A DNA stretch of 64,000 nt from Quillaja saponaria (Eukaryota; Streptophyta; Magnoliopsida; Fabales; Quillajaceae): NCBI GenBank assembly GCA_029379385.1, contig CM055607.1, positions 10,230,001-10,294,000 of the forward strand. The letters run 5' to 3'. Numbering within the stretch: position 1 is the first letter of the stretch; every line of letters begins with the position of its first letter. The translations under genes were made by a program, and so were the position numbers. Shown here one piece after another: positions 50,770 through 63,000 of this stretch. The notes below the pieces were generated by a model, which had not been told where the DNA came from, made no database searches, and saw only the letters and a program-made list of their open reading frames with translations.

Positions 50770-51840
50770 TATTTCCCGAAATCCTTATATAAGTTTTTTA
50801 ATTTTTAATTTTTGTGTTTGTTACTTGTAATAGGAAAAGTCTTCCTGGTTTATGTTTTAATTTAGTTATACTTGTAACTTAAAATTTATAATAAAGCATG
50901 TAATAATTAAAATGAGTTAATATAAGTGTGTTCCATTAATTTTTAAAATAATTTAATATTTTTTATTCTTTCTAAATCATTTCAAATAAGTTTAAAATTT
51001 ATATACTTTAAATTAAAAAAATTTAGTAAAACTTAATAATTTACAATATCATGAATTTTAACATTTTAAAATATCATAAACTATAGTAAAAAAATTTATC
51101 ATACATTATAGAATTAAAAAATTAACAAAAATCTTAAATTGTAAAAATACAAAATTTATAAATTTAAAAACTGTCATACACTATAAATTTAAAATTTTTC
51201 ATATATTTTTAATTTCATATAATTATTATACACTTTAAAATTTCGTGGAACATTTTAAACTATAAATATATAAATTAACATATACTTTATATTTAAAAGA
51301 TATCATGAATTTTAAAAATATTTATGATAAAATTAAAATGTATGATAAAATCTTAAATTCTAAAATTTTAAAATTATCATATATCTTAAATTTATAAAAT
51401 CTTTTAATATAAATTAAAAAATTAATATATATTTTAAATTTCAAAAATATCATATAATAAAACATTAAAATTAAAAATTATCATATATTTACAATAAAAA
51501 TTTAAAAACTCATTAAAATTTTACAAAGGTCATGAAAAAAAATATTTGAAGGTTTGTATATTTTAATATAATTATTATGTAAAATAAAATAAGCTAATTT
51601 ATTAATTAATATGTTTATTAATTAATATGATTATTATCATATATTTTTTAAAAAAAATTAAGAACTCATAAATTTTTACGAAAATTCATCAATTTTTAGT
51701 AAGGTAATGAATTTTTTTTAAGATTTATATGTTTTAATTGAATTGTTACGTGAAGTAAAATAAATTAATTATGGTGTGAAGTAAAACAAATTAATTATGG
51801 TATTTGTATATTGTAATTTAATTAATATATTAATGGGAGA
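50770..51840. other. AT-rich tail of the transposon
   Basis: Extremely AT-rich, with loosely repeated words such as TATCATA and TAAAATTTA. No coding sequence. Confidence 0.5.
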
Positions 51841-51911
51841 GGGAGAGAAATTATTTGGGGGGGGTGTGCGGGAATTATTGACCGGGGGAGGGGGGGGCTG
51901 GGTTAGTAGCA

Positions 51912-52122
51912 TTGCAGGCTACCCTGCAGTGCTGCAGGGTAGCCTGCAAAATTTGTCCCCCGCGTGGGTGGCGCGGGGAGACAAATTTTTGGATGAAACC
52001 GGCTTTTGAAAAGTCGGTTTCATCCTGCACTGGCGCGCCACGCGCGAATGCCTGATGTGGCGATGGTCCGACCTGGCACCCCAGGTCGGACCCTGAAACC
52101 GTGTTTTGAAAACACGGTTTCA
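51912..52122. repeat. Cluster of five strong palindromes (hairpins)
   Basis: Within 211 bp: 17-bp perfect arms at 51912-51928/51933-51949; about 16-bp arms with one bulge at 51949-51964/51972-51987; 17-bp arms with one wobble at 51991-52007/52009-52025; 12-bp perfect arms at 52065-52076/52081-52092; 14-bp perfect arms at 52094-52107/52109-52122. GGCGCGCC lies between at 52032. The third and fifth are related (TGAAACCG...CGGTTTCA). GC content contrasts sharply with surrounding DNA. Confidence 0.9.
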
Positions 52123-52212
52123 TCATTTATCCTATTCTGGCTATTATGGTAAAAAATTTACCCATTTTTACCAAAAATTTTAGAACTTGGACCTTTCTGC
52201 CCAAAAATCCGC

Positions 52213-52511
52213 GACATCACGGGTGAAAATAATTGTCACCTGGGCCCCGCAATAATTGTACATTTTCAATACATAAACGTAATTAATCCCATTGGTTGTC
52301 GCAAAAGGAAAAGAAATAGAAAATGAAAACTTTCATAGATGTTGCAACGTGTTCATGTTGCTGTGTTGTTTTATTCTTACTTAAAAAACAAATGAATGTC
52401 CATTATAATAATGTTATCACGATATTCATGATATTGTATTATATAATTCTTAATTTGTGCTTTCTGAATCTGAACAGAAAAATAATTCTTTTTTATATAT
52501 TATATAGATAC
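52213..52511 (+). repeat. 298-bp direct repeat, copy 1
   Basis: From GACATCACGGGTG to ATATTATATAGATAC, nearly identical to 55543-55841. It contains a short open frame (MKTFIDVATCSCCC...) preserved in both copies, but there is no sign that it is a gene beyond the near-identity of the DNA. Confidence 0.85.
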
Positions 52512-54960
52512 GGTCTATTAATATGAGTTTAGTCCATTTATAATAATGGGTCAAGTTATGACAATAATTAGGATTATATATTTTTGTTTACAAGGATGGA
52601 TTAATTTATAAATGCATAAATTGAGAGAAAGATGCAAATCCAAGTTATTGTTAATAATGGTTGGCTGGTACCTACTGTAACAGTACTTGGAAACTGACAG
52701 AAATAGTATTATTTTCACCAATTTTATTGACTTGATGATAAATTATAGAATTTATCTATTTCTTTGTCCTGACTACAAAATAATTAATGTTCGTATTCTT
52801 GACATTGAACAGTAGTTCCTAAATTTTAAGAATTGTTAACAACATTGCTTTCAATAATCTAAAACAGTTTATATAACTAGAATTTATCTATCTCTATCTG
52901 TATTTTAAAACAACACTATATTCCTATTTAGTTTAGCTTTAAAACAGTTTTTGGGTTTAAGATTTTTTATAAAACTGTTTGATATTATATATTTTATTTT
53001 GTAAGCTTTATAAAAAAAAAAAAATTTTGGCTTTTATATTCTTTAAAATTGTTAAAAGCTGAAACTAAAAAAAAAAAACAATTTTTGTAAATAGAAAATT
53101 AGGGAAAAAGCTGAAACTAAAAAAAAAAAAAAAACAATTTTTGTAAATAGAAAATAAGGGAAGGTCAAATTAATTTTAATAATTATTATATTTAGACAAA
53201 TTTAACTATAATATTTATAAAAATAGTATTTTTAATAATTTTAATACTCAATATCTTTTTTGAAAAAATAAAATCAAATAATTTTTTTTTATATCTAACA
53301 GTACTTTTACGTTAACCCATCCAAATATATTTTTAATTTTTAATAAAATTTTTTAAAATAACTCTACTTAAAAATATTTTACCAACTATATCCTATATCT
53401 CATTGGGAAATAGTTTTGTCAAATGCTGGACTATTAAACTATTAAACCGTGACCTAAAAAGACACAAGATTTAATTATACTTCCGGTACGTGAAAGTTAA
53501 AGTTGTATAATCATCTTTCTAGAATTCCATTGTTGCTGGTAGCACATCACACGTTGCTGGACTTTGAATAAAAGTATAAACTTCAATATAAAAAAATATT
53601 TAGTCAGACATGATATCGTTGTATTTATTTTAAATAAATCATATATATATATATAATATTAATATCGAAACTATTTGACAAAATTCATTGTTTTCATAGT
53701 GTTTCTGCCTCGGGACATCGATACAATATTTTAATTATTGATTTCAAACATTATTAAAAAATTGATGGGTTTTGTCAATGAAAACTAGTGACATCAAAAT
53801 TTTTATTTTCTTTTCCAACCCTTTTCTTAGTTATTTCACAAAATTGGTTTTTTTTTTTTTTTTTTTTCTCAATTTTACTTAGATATTTTATAATACTAAT
53901 TCGACCGTAAGAAAAAATTTCCGAATCTTCCAAAAAAAGAAAAGAAAAGCACTTCCACAAAATTTATAAGTTTTGTTTCATATTGTCTAGATGGACTCCC
54001 ACGGCTAAATGGCTTGCCGCTCATGCCTGGCTTTAAACAAATGAGGGCGTGATTCCAACTACTAACGAAGTTTTCAACTGGCGCACACAGCACAACTCGG
54101 AGGAGTAAAGAAGAAAAATTCCTATCGGTCATCACAACTCCTCCCACTGCCACCTTCTTATGAAATCCATCAAGAAATATAGCTTACGGCTACCACATTT
54201 GCATCCACACCTTCTAATGGCAGATCCAAAAATTTATATTAGTGGGGTCAAAAATAATAATTCAGTTATATATAATAAAAGTATTTTTTAAAAAAATTAA
54301 TAATAATATTAAATAAAATATTTTTATTTATTACTTTTGTTCATTAAAAAACTTGTCAAATTTGAGATTATATAATAGGCACCTTGTACAATTCTAATCA
54401 TCTCATAAACTAGACATGGTAACTCTATAAAAACATCATATGTAAGAAAATTTTCTTAAAGACCAAGGTTTTATGACTAAATATTTCATTAATTATGATA
54501 TAATAAATGATAAAAGTTAAGTATACCGATGAAAAATATCCCTTGCAACTATAACTTTCCTAATCAATTTTTTTTTTTTGTGTCAAAATAAATATATGTA
54601 TAACTTTGTAAAAATAATAGAGTAAAAATGAATCAAGGAAAAATAAATAATAAATATTATTTTTTTATCTATCAACTTATATTGTTATATTTTATTTGAA
54701 AAACTTGTGGTGATGTGAAAGATTATTGATTGAGTTTTATTATAATTAAAAAACAACCAATTGATAATTTTTTTTTAAAATAAATAAATTATATTCATAC
54801 ACAATAGGATAGCTTGACATATGGTATTTTTATAATTAATATGAATAGTGTTTTATATCAAGTGAGAAAAATAATGTCTTTTTCTTTAGAGTGGCTATAG
54901 TGCAATAAGTTTTTTAAGAGATAATATATTGACAGTTCATAATAAACTTGTACACAAATT
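52512..54960. other. AT-rich intergenic stretch
   Basis: Holds a near-perfect two-copy tandem repeat of about 50 bp (about 53058-53160, GCTGAAACTAAAAAAAAAAA units) and a less AT-rich patch at 53940-54230 that could be a fragment of an old gene or element but matches nothing I recognise. Confidence 0.4.
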
Positions 54961-55440
54961 TATAGATACGTGTCGATTGTCTTGGTATTACTTGTACCTT
55001 TCTTTACACCTAGTTATTGTTGCCTAGTTTATAGCCATGTTGTAACTTTTTGTAAGCATTTTGTTTGTATTTGTAATGTTGATCGATTTTTAATTAATAG
55101 TAAATTTAAGTCATTTCTTACAAATTATGTAATATTTACTTGCTTTTTGATTGCTTGTTTACTTTATTGCACACTAACCATGCAAGCTTACACTGAGAGG
55201 TATTTTAAAAAACTAACTTGTTACTCACGAAAATATACAATTACTATGCTGACATTTTTTTATGTTAATAAAATCGACAAGTGACACATAGGCTCGCCAA
55301 ACCATTTAATCTTATTAGAATGCTAGCCATCAATAAGGTAAATATTAATTTAATTTAATTTTTTTAATGATACTTATGATGTATGATTCACGCCAGCTGG
55401 CAAGAATTTGTAGCTGAGCTCTCTCTATAAAAATGGGGAA
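54960..55440 (+). repeat. Upstream repeat P1, copy 1
   Basis: Matches 56236-56640 with indels: TTTGTAAGCATTTT, GTATTTGTAATGTTGATCGA, TTGTTACTCACGA and ACGCCAGCTGG occur in the same order in both. It ends in GAGCTCTCTCTATAAAAATG, a TATA-like element. Confidence 0.65.
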
Positions 55441-55542
55441 AGTCAGAAACTGTTGTTAATTAGTTCATGTTCTTGTGTCCCTTTCTGATCTATTCCGATG
55501 TCTTTGCGTCTATCCAAACCTCGCCAACTGTGAAGCAAAGGA

Positions 55543-55841
55543 GACATCACGGGTGGAAATAATTGTCACCTGGGCCCCGCAATAATTGTACATTTTCAAT
55601 ACATAAACGTAATTAATCCCATTGGTTGTTGCAAAGGTTAAAGAAATAGAAAATGAAAACTTTCATAGATGTTGCAACGTGTTCTTGTTGCTGTGTTATT
55701 TTATTATTACTTAAAAAACAAATGAATGTCCATTATAATAATGTTATCACGATATTCATGATATTGTATTATATAATTCTTAATTTGTGCTTTCTGAATC
55801 TGAACGGAAAAATAATTCTTTTTTATATATTATATAGATAC
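55543..55841 (+). repeat. 298-bp direct repeat, copy 2
   Basis: Second copy of 52213-52511, lying between upstream repeats P1 and P2. The sequence before it (GCAAAGGA) differs from that before copy 1, which is transposon. Confidence 0.85.
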
Positions 55842-56230
55842 TTGTGATGTATGATTTACGCCAGCTGGTAAGAATTTGTAGCTGAGCTCCCTCTTTAAAC
55901 TTTGTTTGTTATGGATGTCAACGCTTTTAATTTTTCAAGTATTCCAGTAGGGACTAAATGCTCAGCATATAAATTTCTCCTCAGTGTTGCCTTTTGTCTT
56001 CCCATCTGAGTTTCCTCATTGCTAGGATGCTAGGCTGAGTGTAATGCTTTCGTTTCTTAGTTTAAATTTGAAAGTCTCTTTACTCTTCATAGGTGGACTC
56101 TCCTTAGGTTGATCCGTTACCCAAGTTGAAGAGGTATATAGCTATCTGCTTCACTTATTATAAAGGTCTGTATTCTCTGATCTCTACCATATAGTTGTGG
56201 ACACTGATTACAATTTTCTGATTCTTTCAG
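55841..56230 (+). repeat. Promoter/leader repeat P2, copy 1
   Basis: Nearly identical to 56581-56957. Shared landmarks are TGTGATGTATGATTTACGCC, AGTAGGGACTAAATGCTCAG and the polypyrimidine-AG end GATTCTTTCAGGCATG. It duplicates the leader of the downstream receptor gene. Confidence 0.7.
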
Positions 56231-56580
56231 GCATGCTTAGGTTATAGCCATGCAATAGCCTTTTGTAAGCATTTTACTTGTATTTGTAATGTTGATCGAT
56301 TTTCAATTAATGAGAAGTTTAATCCATTTCTTTCAAATTATGTGATATTTGCTTTTTGACTGGTCACTTGCTTATTTCGTTGCATACTAACCTTGCAGGT
56401 TTACACCCAAAAATATTTGAGAAGCTGACTTGTTACTCACGAGAGAATGACAAGTGTTACACCAGCATTTTTATGTACTAACAAAATTGACGCGTGACAC
56501 ATGGGCTGGTCATGCCAAGCCATTTAGCCTTATTAGCCAGAAGTCAGGTTAACATTAATTTAATTTAATTTTTAATGATA

Positions 56581-56957
56581 TTTGTGATGTATGATTTACG
56601 CCAGCTGGTAAGAATTTGTAGCTGAGCTCCCTCTTTAAACTTTGTTTATTATGGATGTCAACGCTTTTAATTTTTCAAGTATTCCCGTAGGGACTAAATG
56701 CTCAGCATATAAATTTCTCCTCAGCGCTGCCTTTTGTCTTCCCATCTCAGTTTCCTCATTGCTTGGATCTAGGCTGAGTGTAATGCTTTCGTTTCTTTGA
56801 AAGTCTCTTTACTCTTCATAGGTGGACTCTCCTTAGGTTGATCCGTTACCCAAGTTGAAGAGGTATAGCTATCTGCTTCACTTGTTATAAAGGTCTCTAT
56901 TCTCTGATCTCTACCATATAGTTGTGGACACTGATTACAATTTTCTGATTCTTTCAG
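56581..56957 (+). promoter_or_regulatory. Promoter/leader of the receptor gene (P2, copy 2)
   Basis: The second copy of repeat P2 ends 52 bp before the receptor ATG. Its end, TTCTGATTCTTTCAG, looks like a splice acceptor, suggesting a 5'-UTR intron. A core promoter element cannot be fixed by eye. Confidence 0.4.
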
Positions 56958-57009
56958 GCATGTGGCATATATAGTTAAACTCAAAGTCTTCATATTTATA
57001 TTGCCCATC

Positions 57010-60000
57010 ATGACACATGAAGAGGATTCCTCCTCCTCCCCCAACAGTAGCCAAGCTTGGACTTACGATGTCTTCCTAAGTTTTAGAGGTGACGATACCC
57101 GCCATGGTTTTACCGGAAATCTCTATAATGCTTTGTACCAACGGGGAATCTACACATTCATAGATGACGAGAAGCTTAAGAGAGGAGAAGAGATTTCACC
57201 AACTCTTCTGAAAGCAATTGAGGAATCAAGAGTTTCTATCGTTGTGTTCTCTGAAAACTATGCTGATTCTGGTTGGTGCCTTGATGAACTTGTCACTATC
57301 ATTGAGTGTATGAAATCAAAGGGACAGTGGGTTCATCCTGTCTTTTACAATGTGGATCCGTCGGATATACGACATCAAAGAAATGCTGTTGGGGACGCAT
57401 TGGCTGAGCATGAAAAGAAGCCCAATATTGACATGGAGAGGGTGAAAAAATGGAGGTCGGCTATGCAAGAACTCGCCAACTTGTCCGGTTCGCATTTCAA
57501 ATTTGGGTACGTACTCTAATTAACAAAAGTCTTCGTGCTTTTACTGATTATACGGTCTGTTTTTATTAGCTTTAGTTATAATTTTGGAAGTGTTAGCTGT
57601 TTAAACCCTGTAAAGGAGAAAGAATATATTATCCAAATCATTTTGGAAGTGTTATCTATTCACAGAACGGTGTCCCACATAGTTATCAAAATCAAAAGAA
57701 AAATTAAACCAAATTTTAGATACGGCTCAGATATGACTTGGTACGGTTGAATACGACCATGGTCTAAATATGGTTGGATACTGCTGAATTCACTAACCTT
57801 GCATTTTTGTTGATTTCATTTGTTTTCGAGTCCGATCATCTGTAGCAACACGCAGGGGTAGAAGAATCGACTCTAATTAGCAGCTCCTTCTTCCTCCTTG
57901 GATTTCAGCCAGAGACATCTACACGTCTCTTCGTATGTATTTAGTAATGAAACCAGATCTAAAAAGCCTTCATGTTTCCAGCGATCTTTCTTTTCCTTTT
58001 GCTTTGTATAAAACGGTGTGCTTTTGTAGTTAATATAAAAGTATTGAGGTTTTTCCTAGCAAAAAAGAAAAAGAAAAAGAGTACTGAGATTTTTTCTACG
58101 GGCCACCTAATGGGCTTTTTTATTTGTTTTATTTAAAAATATATAAATGTAGGATTTAGGTGTAATATTCCTTTTTTTGCTCTATTATAATTTATTTCAT
58201 ATACTTTGTGTTACATAAATTTTAGTATTTTTTAAGAGCAAATTATATATTATAATACAAATTTTATGTGTAATACATATTTTAAAAATTATTGATTTCT
58301 AAGTTTTCAACTTATCGTAAACATATCATACCTTACTTTTTTAGAAATTGACGTATTCCGTATCTGATACTTTCATATCCAATACCATATATGTATCCTG
58401 CTTCATAGGCTACAGTTATTTTCTTTTTAAAAGCACTAAATGCATTGAATTGCTGGCATCCAAGATTGTGGTTTATATCGTTTCCTTAGGACACAGATGT
58501 GAAGTTCTTTATTTTATTTTTTTTCTTCCCCTCTTCTAGTTTTGACCCAGCAAGTGATTGTGGTTCATACTTTCAGTATGAACATAAACACATAAACTAT
58601 GTTGGTTGAGGAATACAATTTTCATGGGTTACAAAATATAATAATAATAATAAATCAGTTACTTGATTTATGTACCACTTTTTTACACTATCAAAAGAAA
58701 AATTAGACCATGCCTTGAATTGGAGTTTACTTTAACTTTTGTACATATGATGGCAGATACGAATTCAAGTTCATTGAAAGGATCATTGAAGATGTCTCTA
58801 GTAGATTAGATCGTGATCTAATTATTACAGATCACCCTGTTGGATTAGAATCTCAAATAGCAGATGTGATTTCACGTCTAGAGGCAGAGTCCGATTATGA
58901 TGTTCAGATGTTAGGAATTTTTGGACTTGGCGGAATAGGAAAAACAACACTTGCACGTGGTGTTTATAACCATATTGCTGATCAATATAAATGCAAGAGC
59001 TTTCTTTCAAATGTTAGAGAAACTTCATCAAAAGAAGGATTGGTAAAGCTTCAACAGAAATTTCTTGCTGATACCCTCGGCGATAAGGACATCAGTCTAA
59101 GAGATGTTAAGGAAGGAATGGATAGAATACAGCACGGCCTTCTCCATAAGAAAGTTCTAATAGTTCTTGATGATGTGGATCAACTTGAGCAATTACAGAC
59201 GTTGGTTGGAGAAAGTGATTGGTTTGGCCCTGGCAGCACAATCCTTGTAACAACAAGGGATAAGCATTTGCTTATTGCTCATGAAATTGATATATTATAC
59301 GAGATGAAGGCACTAAATAATGATGAAGCCCTTAAACTGTTTTGTTGGAGTGCCTTTAAAAATGACGAACCTGCTGAAGGTTACGAGGAAATTTCAGCAC
59401 GGGCAGTGCAATACGGCAGCAACCTGCCATTGGCTTTAAAAATCATAGGTTCTGGTTTGATTGGTAAAGGAATGGATGAATGGAAAAGCACATTAGAAAA
59501 GTACGAAAGAGTTCCAAATAAAGACATCCAAAATATACTTCGCATAAGCTATGACAATTTGGATGACAATGAGAAGCAAATTTTTCTTGATATTGCGTGC
59601 TTCTTCAAAGGAATGTCAGTGGAAACGTGTAAAAAAGTAATGAAAGGTTTTGGTTTCCACCCAGATTCTGGTATTCATGCACTTCGCGACAAGTCCCTTG
59701 TAATACTTAAAGAAGATCAGACCCTATGGATGCATAACATTATAGAAGAAATGGGTAGGGAGATTGTACGGCAAGAATCAGGAGCAGATCCTAGCAACCG
59801 CAGTAGATTATGGTTTCATGAAGATGCTCTTCAAGTATTAAAGGAAAATTCCGTAAGAATTTCCATATTGATTTTTCTTCTTAACTAGGATTTTGAATTA
59901 ATTGGATGAAGAAATGTGTTTTTTCCTTGTTCTTTTTCATTCATTCTTAAAAAGAACGGGAAGTATATGTCTTCCTATATTTTATAAACCAATTAATTTT

Positions 60001-63000
60001 TAGCTGTGATCTACTTTTTCCATTTACTGATGATTTTCTTTTTTTAAATTAATAGGGAACGGAGAAAATTGAAGCCATAATGCTTATATTGCCCCAAGAA
60101 GAAATGGTTGACTGGAGTGGTGAAGCCTTTGAGAAGATGAAAAATCTCAGGTTGTTAGTGGTTGAGAATGCTTATTTTTCCAAAGGTCCCAAATATCTCC
60201 CAAGTACTCTGAGAGTGCTTGACTGGAAGAATTATCCATCACCATCTTTGCCAGCTGATTTTGATCCAATGAAACTTGTCATACTCAACTTGCCTCATAG
60301 TTCTGGTCTTACATTAGAAGTTCCACCGAAGGTATAGTCATTATTTGATATACCTATCTACTTCATATAATCAGCAAAATTTGCATATATGATTAGTGGC
60401 TCCTCTTCCTAGGGTTCAAACTTTAGCTTTCATGTAAAAATGTTTGTATCCCAGTTTTTATGATTAGAATTCACAAATACAAATCAATTACTTTAATTGT
60501 TTCGCAGAAGTTGGAGTTCTTGCCTTATAGCCACTTGCCTTATAGCTCTCTTATATCGAAAGTGCAATTTGAGGTATAGACATTATTTGTTAATATTATG
60601 TTGCATTCATTTTATAAATTTTCATATATGACTACAATGCTTCAACATCAGCTAATGTTTTTTGTTTTTGTCACACAGAAGTGTGAGCACTTGATTTTTA
60701 TGGATATCAGTCACTGTACGTCCCTTAGAAATGTACCCAACTTATCTGGAATCCCAAATTTAGAGGAACTGTATCTTGATCACTGTACGAATTTGGAGAA
60801 CATTCATCGTTCAGTTGGACTTCTAACAAAGCTTGTTAAGTTGAGTGCAAAAGGATGCGGCAGCCTCAAAAGTTTTCCATCCGAAATTTATTTGCCTTCT
60901 CTCGAAAGTCTTAATCTTAGGAAATGCTCAACACTAGTGAAGTTCCCAGAAGTTGTGAAAAGGATGGAAAAGATTAGAATCATTGATTTGGGAGAGTGTA
61001 CTGCAATAAAGAAATTGCCAGCTTCTTTTGGCAAACTTTTTGGGCTTGAAAAATTATGTTTGAGGAAGTGCACAAGTCTTACTGACCTACCAAGCAGCTT
61101 TCTTATGTTGAAAAATCTTAAGGAGCTTGATATGGGAAATTGTCCCAAGCTTCGCAAATGTTTAAAACTGTTCAAACGTTATGATGGACAATCAACCAAT
61201 TCTTCTGAGTCTACTGAAAGTTCTTCAGTTACTACACAGTTGGACTTGGTTTCACCGAGTGAGTCCCCCAAAATTTCTCCTCCTAATCCACAGTTGGACT
61301 TGGTTTCAATGAGTGAGTCCACTGAAAGCTTTTCTTTTACTTCACAAATGGAATTGGATTCAACGAGTGAGTCCATGGAGAGTTCTTCTGTTACTGAACA
61401 ATTAGGCTTGGTTTCACTGTATGAGTCCTCCGAAAGTTCTGTGACATCACATCTGGACTTGGTTTTGCTGAATGTTGAAGACTGTAATCTATCAGATGAA
61501 GATGTTCTCATAATCCTTAGTAGTTTTCCCGGACTGACCAAATTAAAACTGTCAAGAAATAAATTTGTGACTCTCCCGGCATGCATCAAAGAACTCCTCC
61601 GTTTGGAGTCTCTTCAGTTGGATTTTTGCAGCCATCTTCAGGAAATTCAAGCAATTCCACAACAGCTGCAATTCATAACGGCAACATTTTGCAGGAACTT
61701 GACTACAGAATCATCAAATATGTTACTGAGACAGGTTTTTCTCTTTATAGATGTCACATTCATTTGCAGGAAATGTACAGGTAGTTTTTGTATTCATGCT
61801 TGCGATCACATATTTAAGTGAGATAAGAAGTAACAGCAACATGCATGGTTAGCTGTTTCATATTAGATACTCTGGAAAATATACTTACTAATTGTTCATG
61901 ATTAGTTATGGACCTGTGGTTCTTAATTATGTAACAGGTTCTGCATGAGATTCCGAAACTAGAAGTCCGAGTAACCGGAAGAGATGTACCTGATTGGTTT
62001 GACCATTGTAGCAAAGGAGGATCTGTTTCATTCTGGGTTCGACATCGAAAATTCCCAGTAATTGCTATATGTTCAGTTTATGGAGGTCCTGGAGGATTGG
62101 ATACCTACGTTCACTTTGAGGTCTGCTTGTTGATTAATGGTGTCAGAGTCCATGCACATAATGATAGTTTTTCATTAGAATCAAGGCATCACATATGGAT
62201 ACATGATCTTCGAGCTCATATGTCCTCCCAGCAATGGCAGACCCTTGACAATTATTTGGAAGAAGATTGGAATCATGTGGAGGTCTCATTTGTAATGTCA
62301 ATTGGGACAGTGAAGTGGTGCGGTGTTCATGTATACAAAAAAGAAACAAACATGGATGACATCCAATTCACCATCCCTAACGCTCAGAGTGCCATTGTGC
62401 CCTTTGAATCTGAGCATGATGTGGCTGGAGAACAAGAGGATGCAGATTCATATCCAGAAGATGAAAAAATTGACAACTCGTTACAGCTACTAAAATATTT
62501 TCGAATTTCGAAAACGACATATAAAGATAAGGCTATAATGGTTTACTACGAGGAATATGAGACTAAAATGTGGGCTAGAGGGACCAACATTGGCAAAGGT
62601 AAAGGTTGTGGTGACATTTCTCTCTGACATTTAAAATTTAGTGGAAGTAGCTCTATTTTTGTTTTGGGAGGGGTTATGTGGATCCTTTTATATGCTTCGT
62701 TTCTAATCCAATTGATTAATTTCATATTGCCTTTATGATTTAATGATCAGAGATTACAATTAAAGATGACAAACGGACCACTGCTGAGGAAGGTAAGTTC
62801 AAATTCTTTATGTTTAAACCATTAATCTATCTTGCATCCTCAATAATTTGTGACGTGTACAAAGTAACAATTGACTTTCCTTTTTGTGTGCAGATGAAGG
62901 AGATGCAAAGACAGAGCAGAAGATGACATTAGGAAAAAAAAGCATCAGTTTTGTCTATAGGATGAGTGAGCATGGTCCGTAACTTATTTACTGTATATAT

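Larger units (their letters stand above)
46029..52212 (+). mobile_element. Composite MULE-PMD transposon, left end in the gap
   Basis: One element carrying transposase then PMD gene, a long AT-rich tail (50770-51840) and a GC-rich palindrome cluster (51912-52122). The right end is placed near 52212 because the sequence from GACATCACGGGTG onwards also occurs at 55543 without the element. Read inwards, the end would be GCGGATTTTTGGGCAGAAAG. The left end is not visible. Confidence 0.65.

Noticed and set aside
52323..52526. Open frame MKTFIDVATCSCCC with Cys-rich start, present twice
   Set aside because: Both copies are nearly identical DNA from a recent duplication, so conservation says nothing. 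The tail is AT-rich low-complexity sequence.
53896..54153. 85-codon minus-strand frame in a less AT-rich patch
   Set aside because: No recognised domain, no clear start context, and a low-complexity C-terminus. It may be an old gene fragment but cannot be supported.
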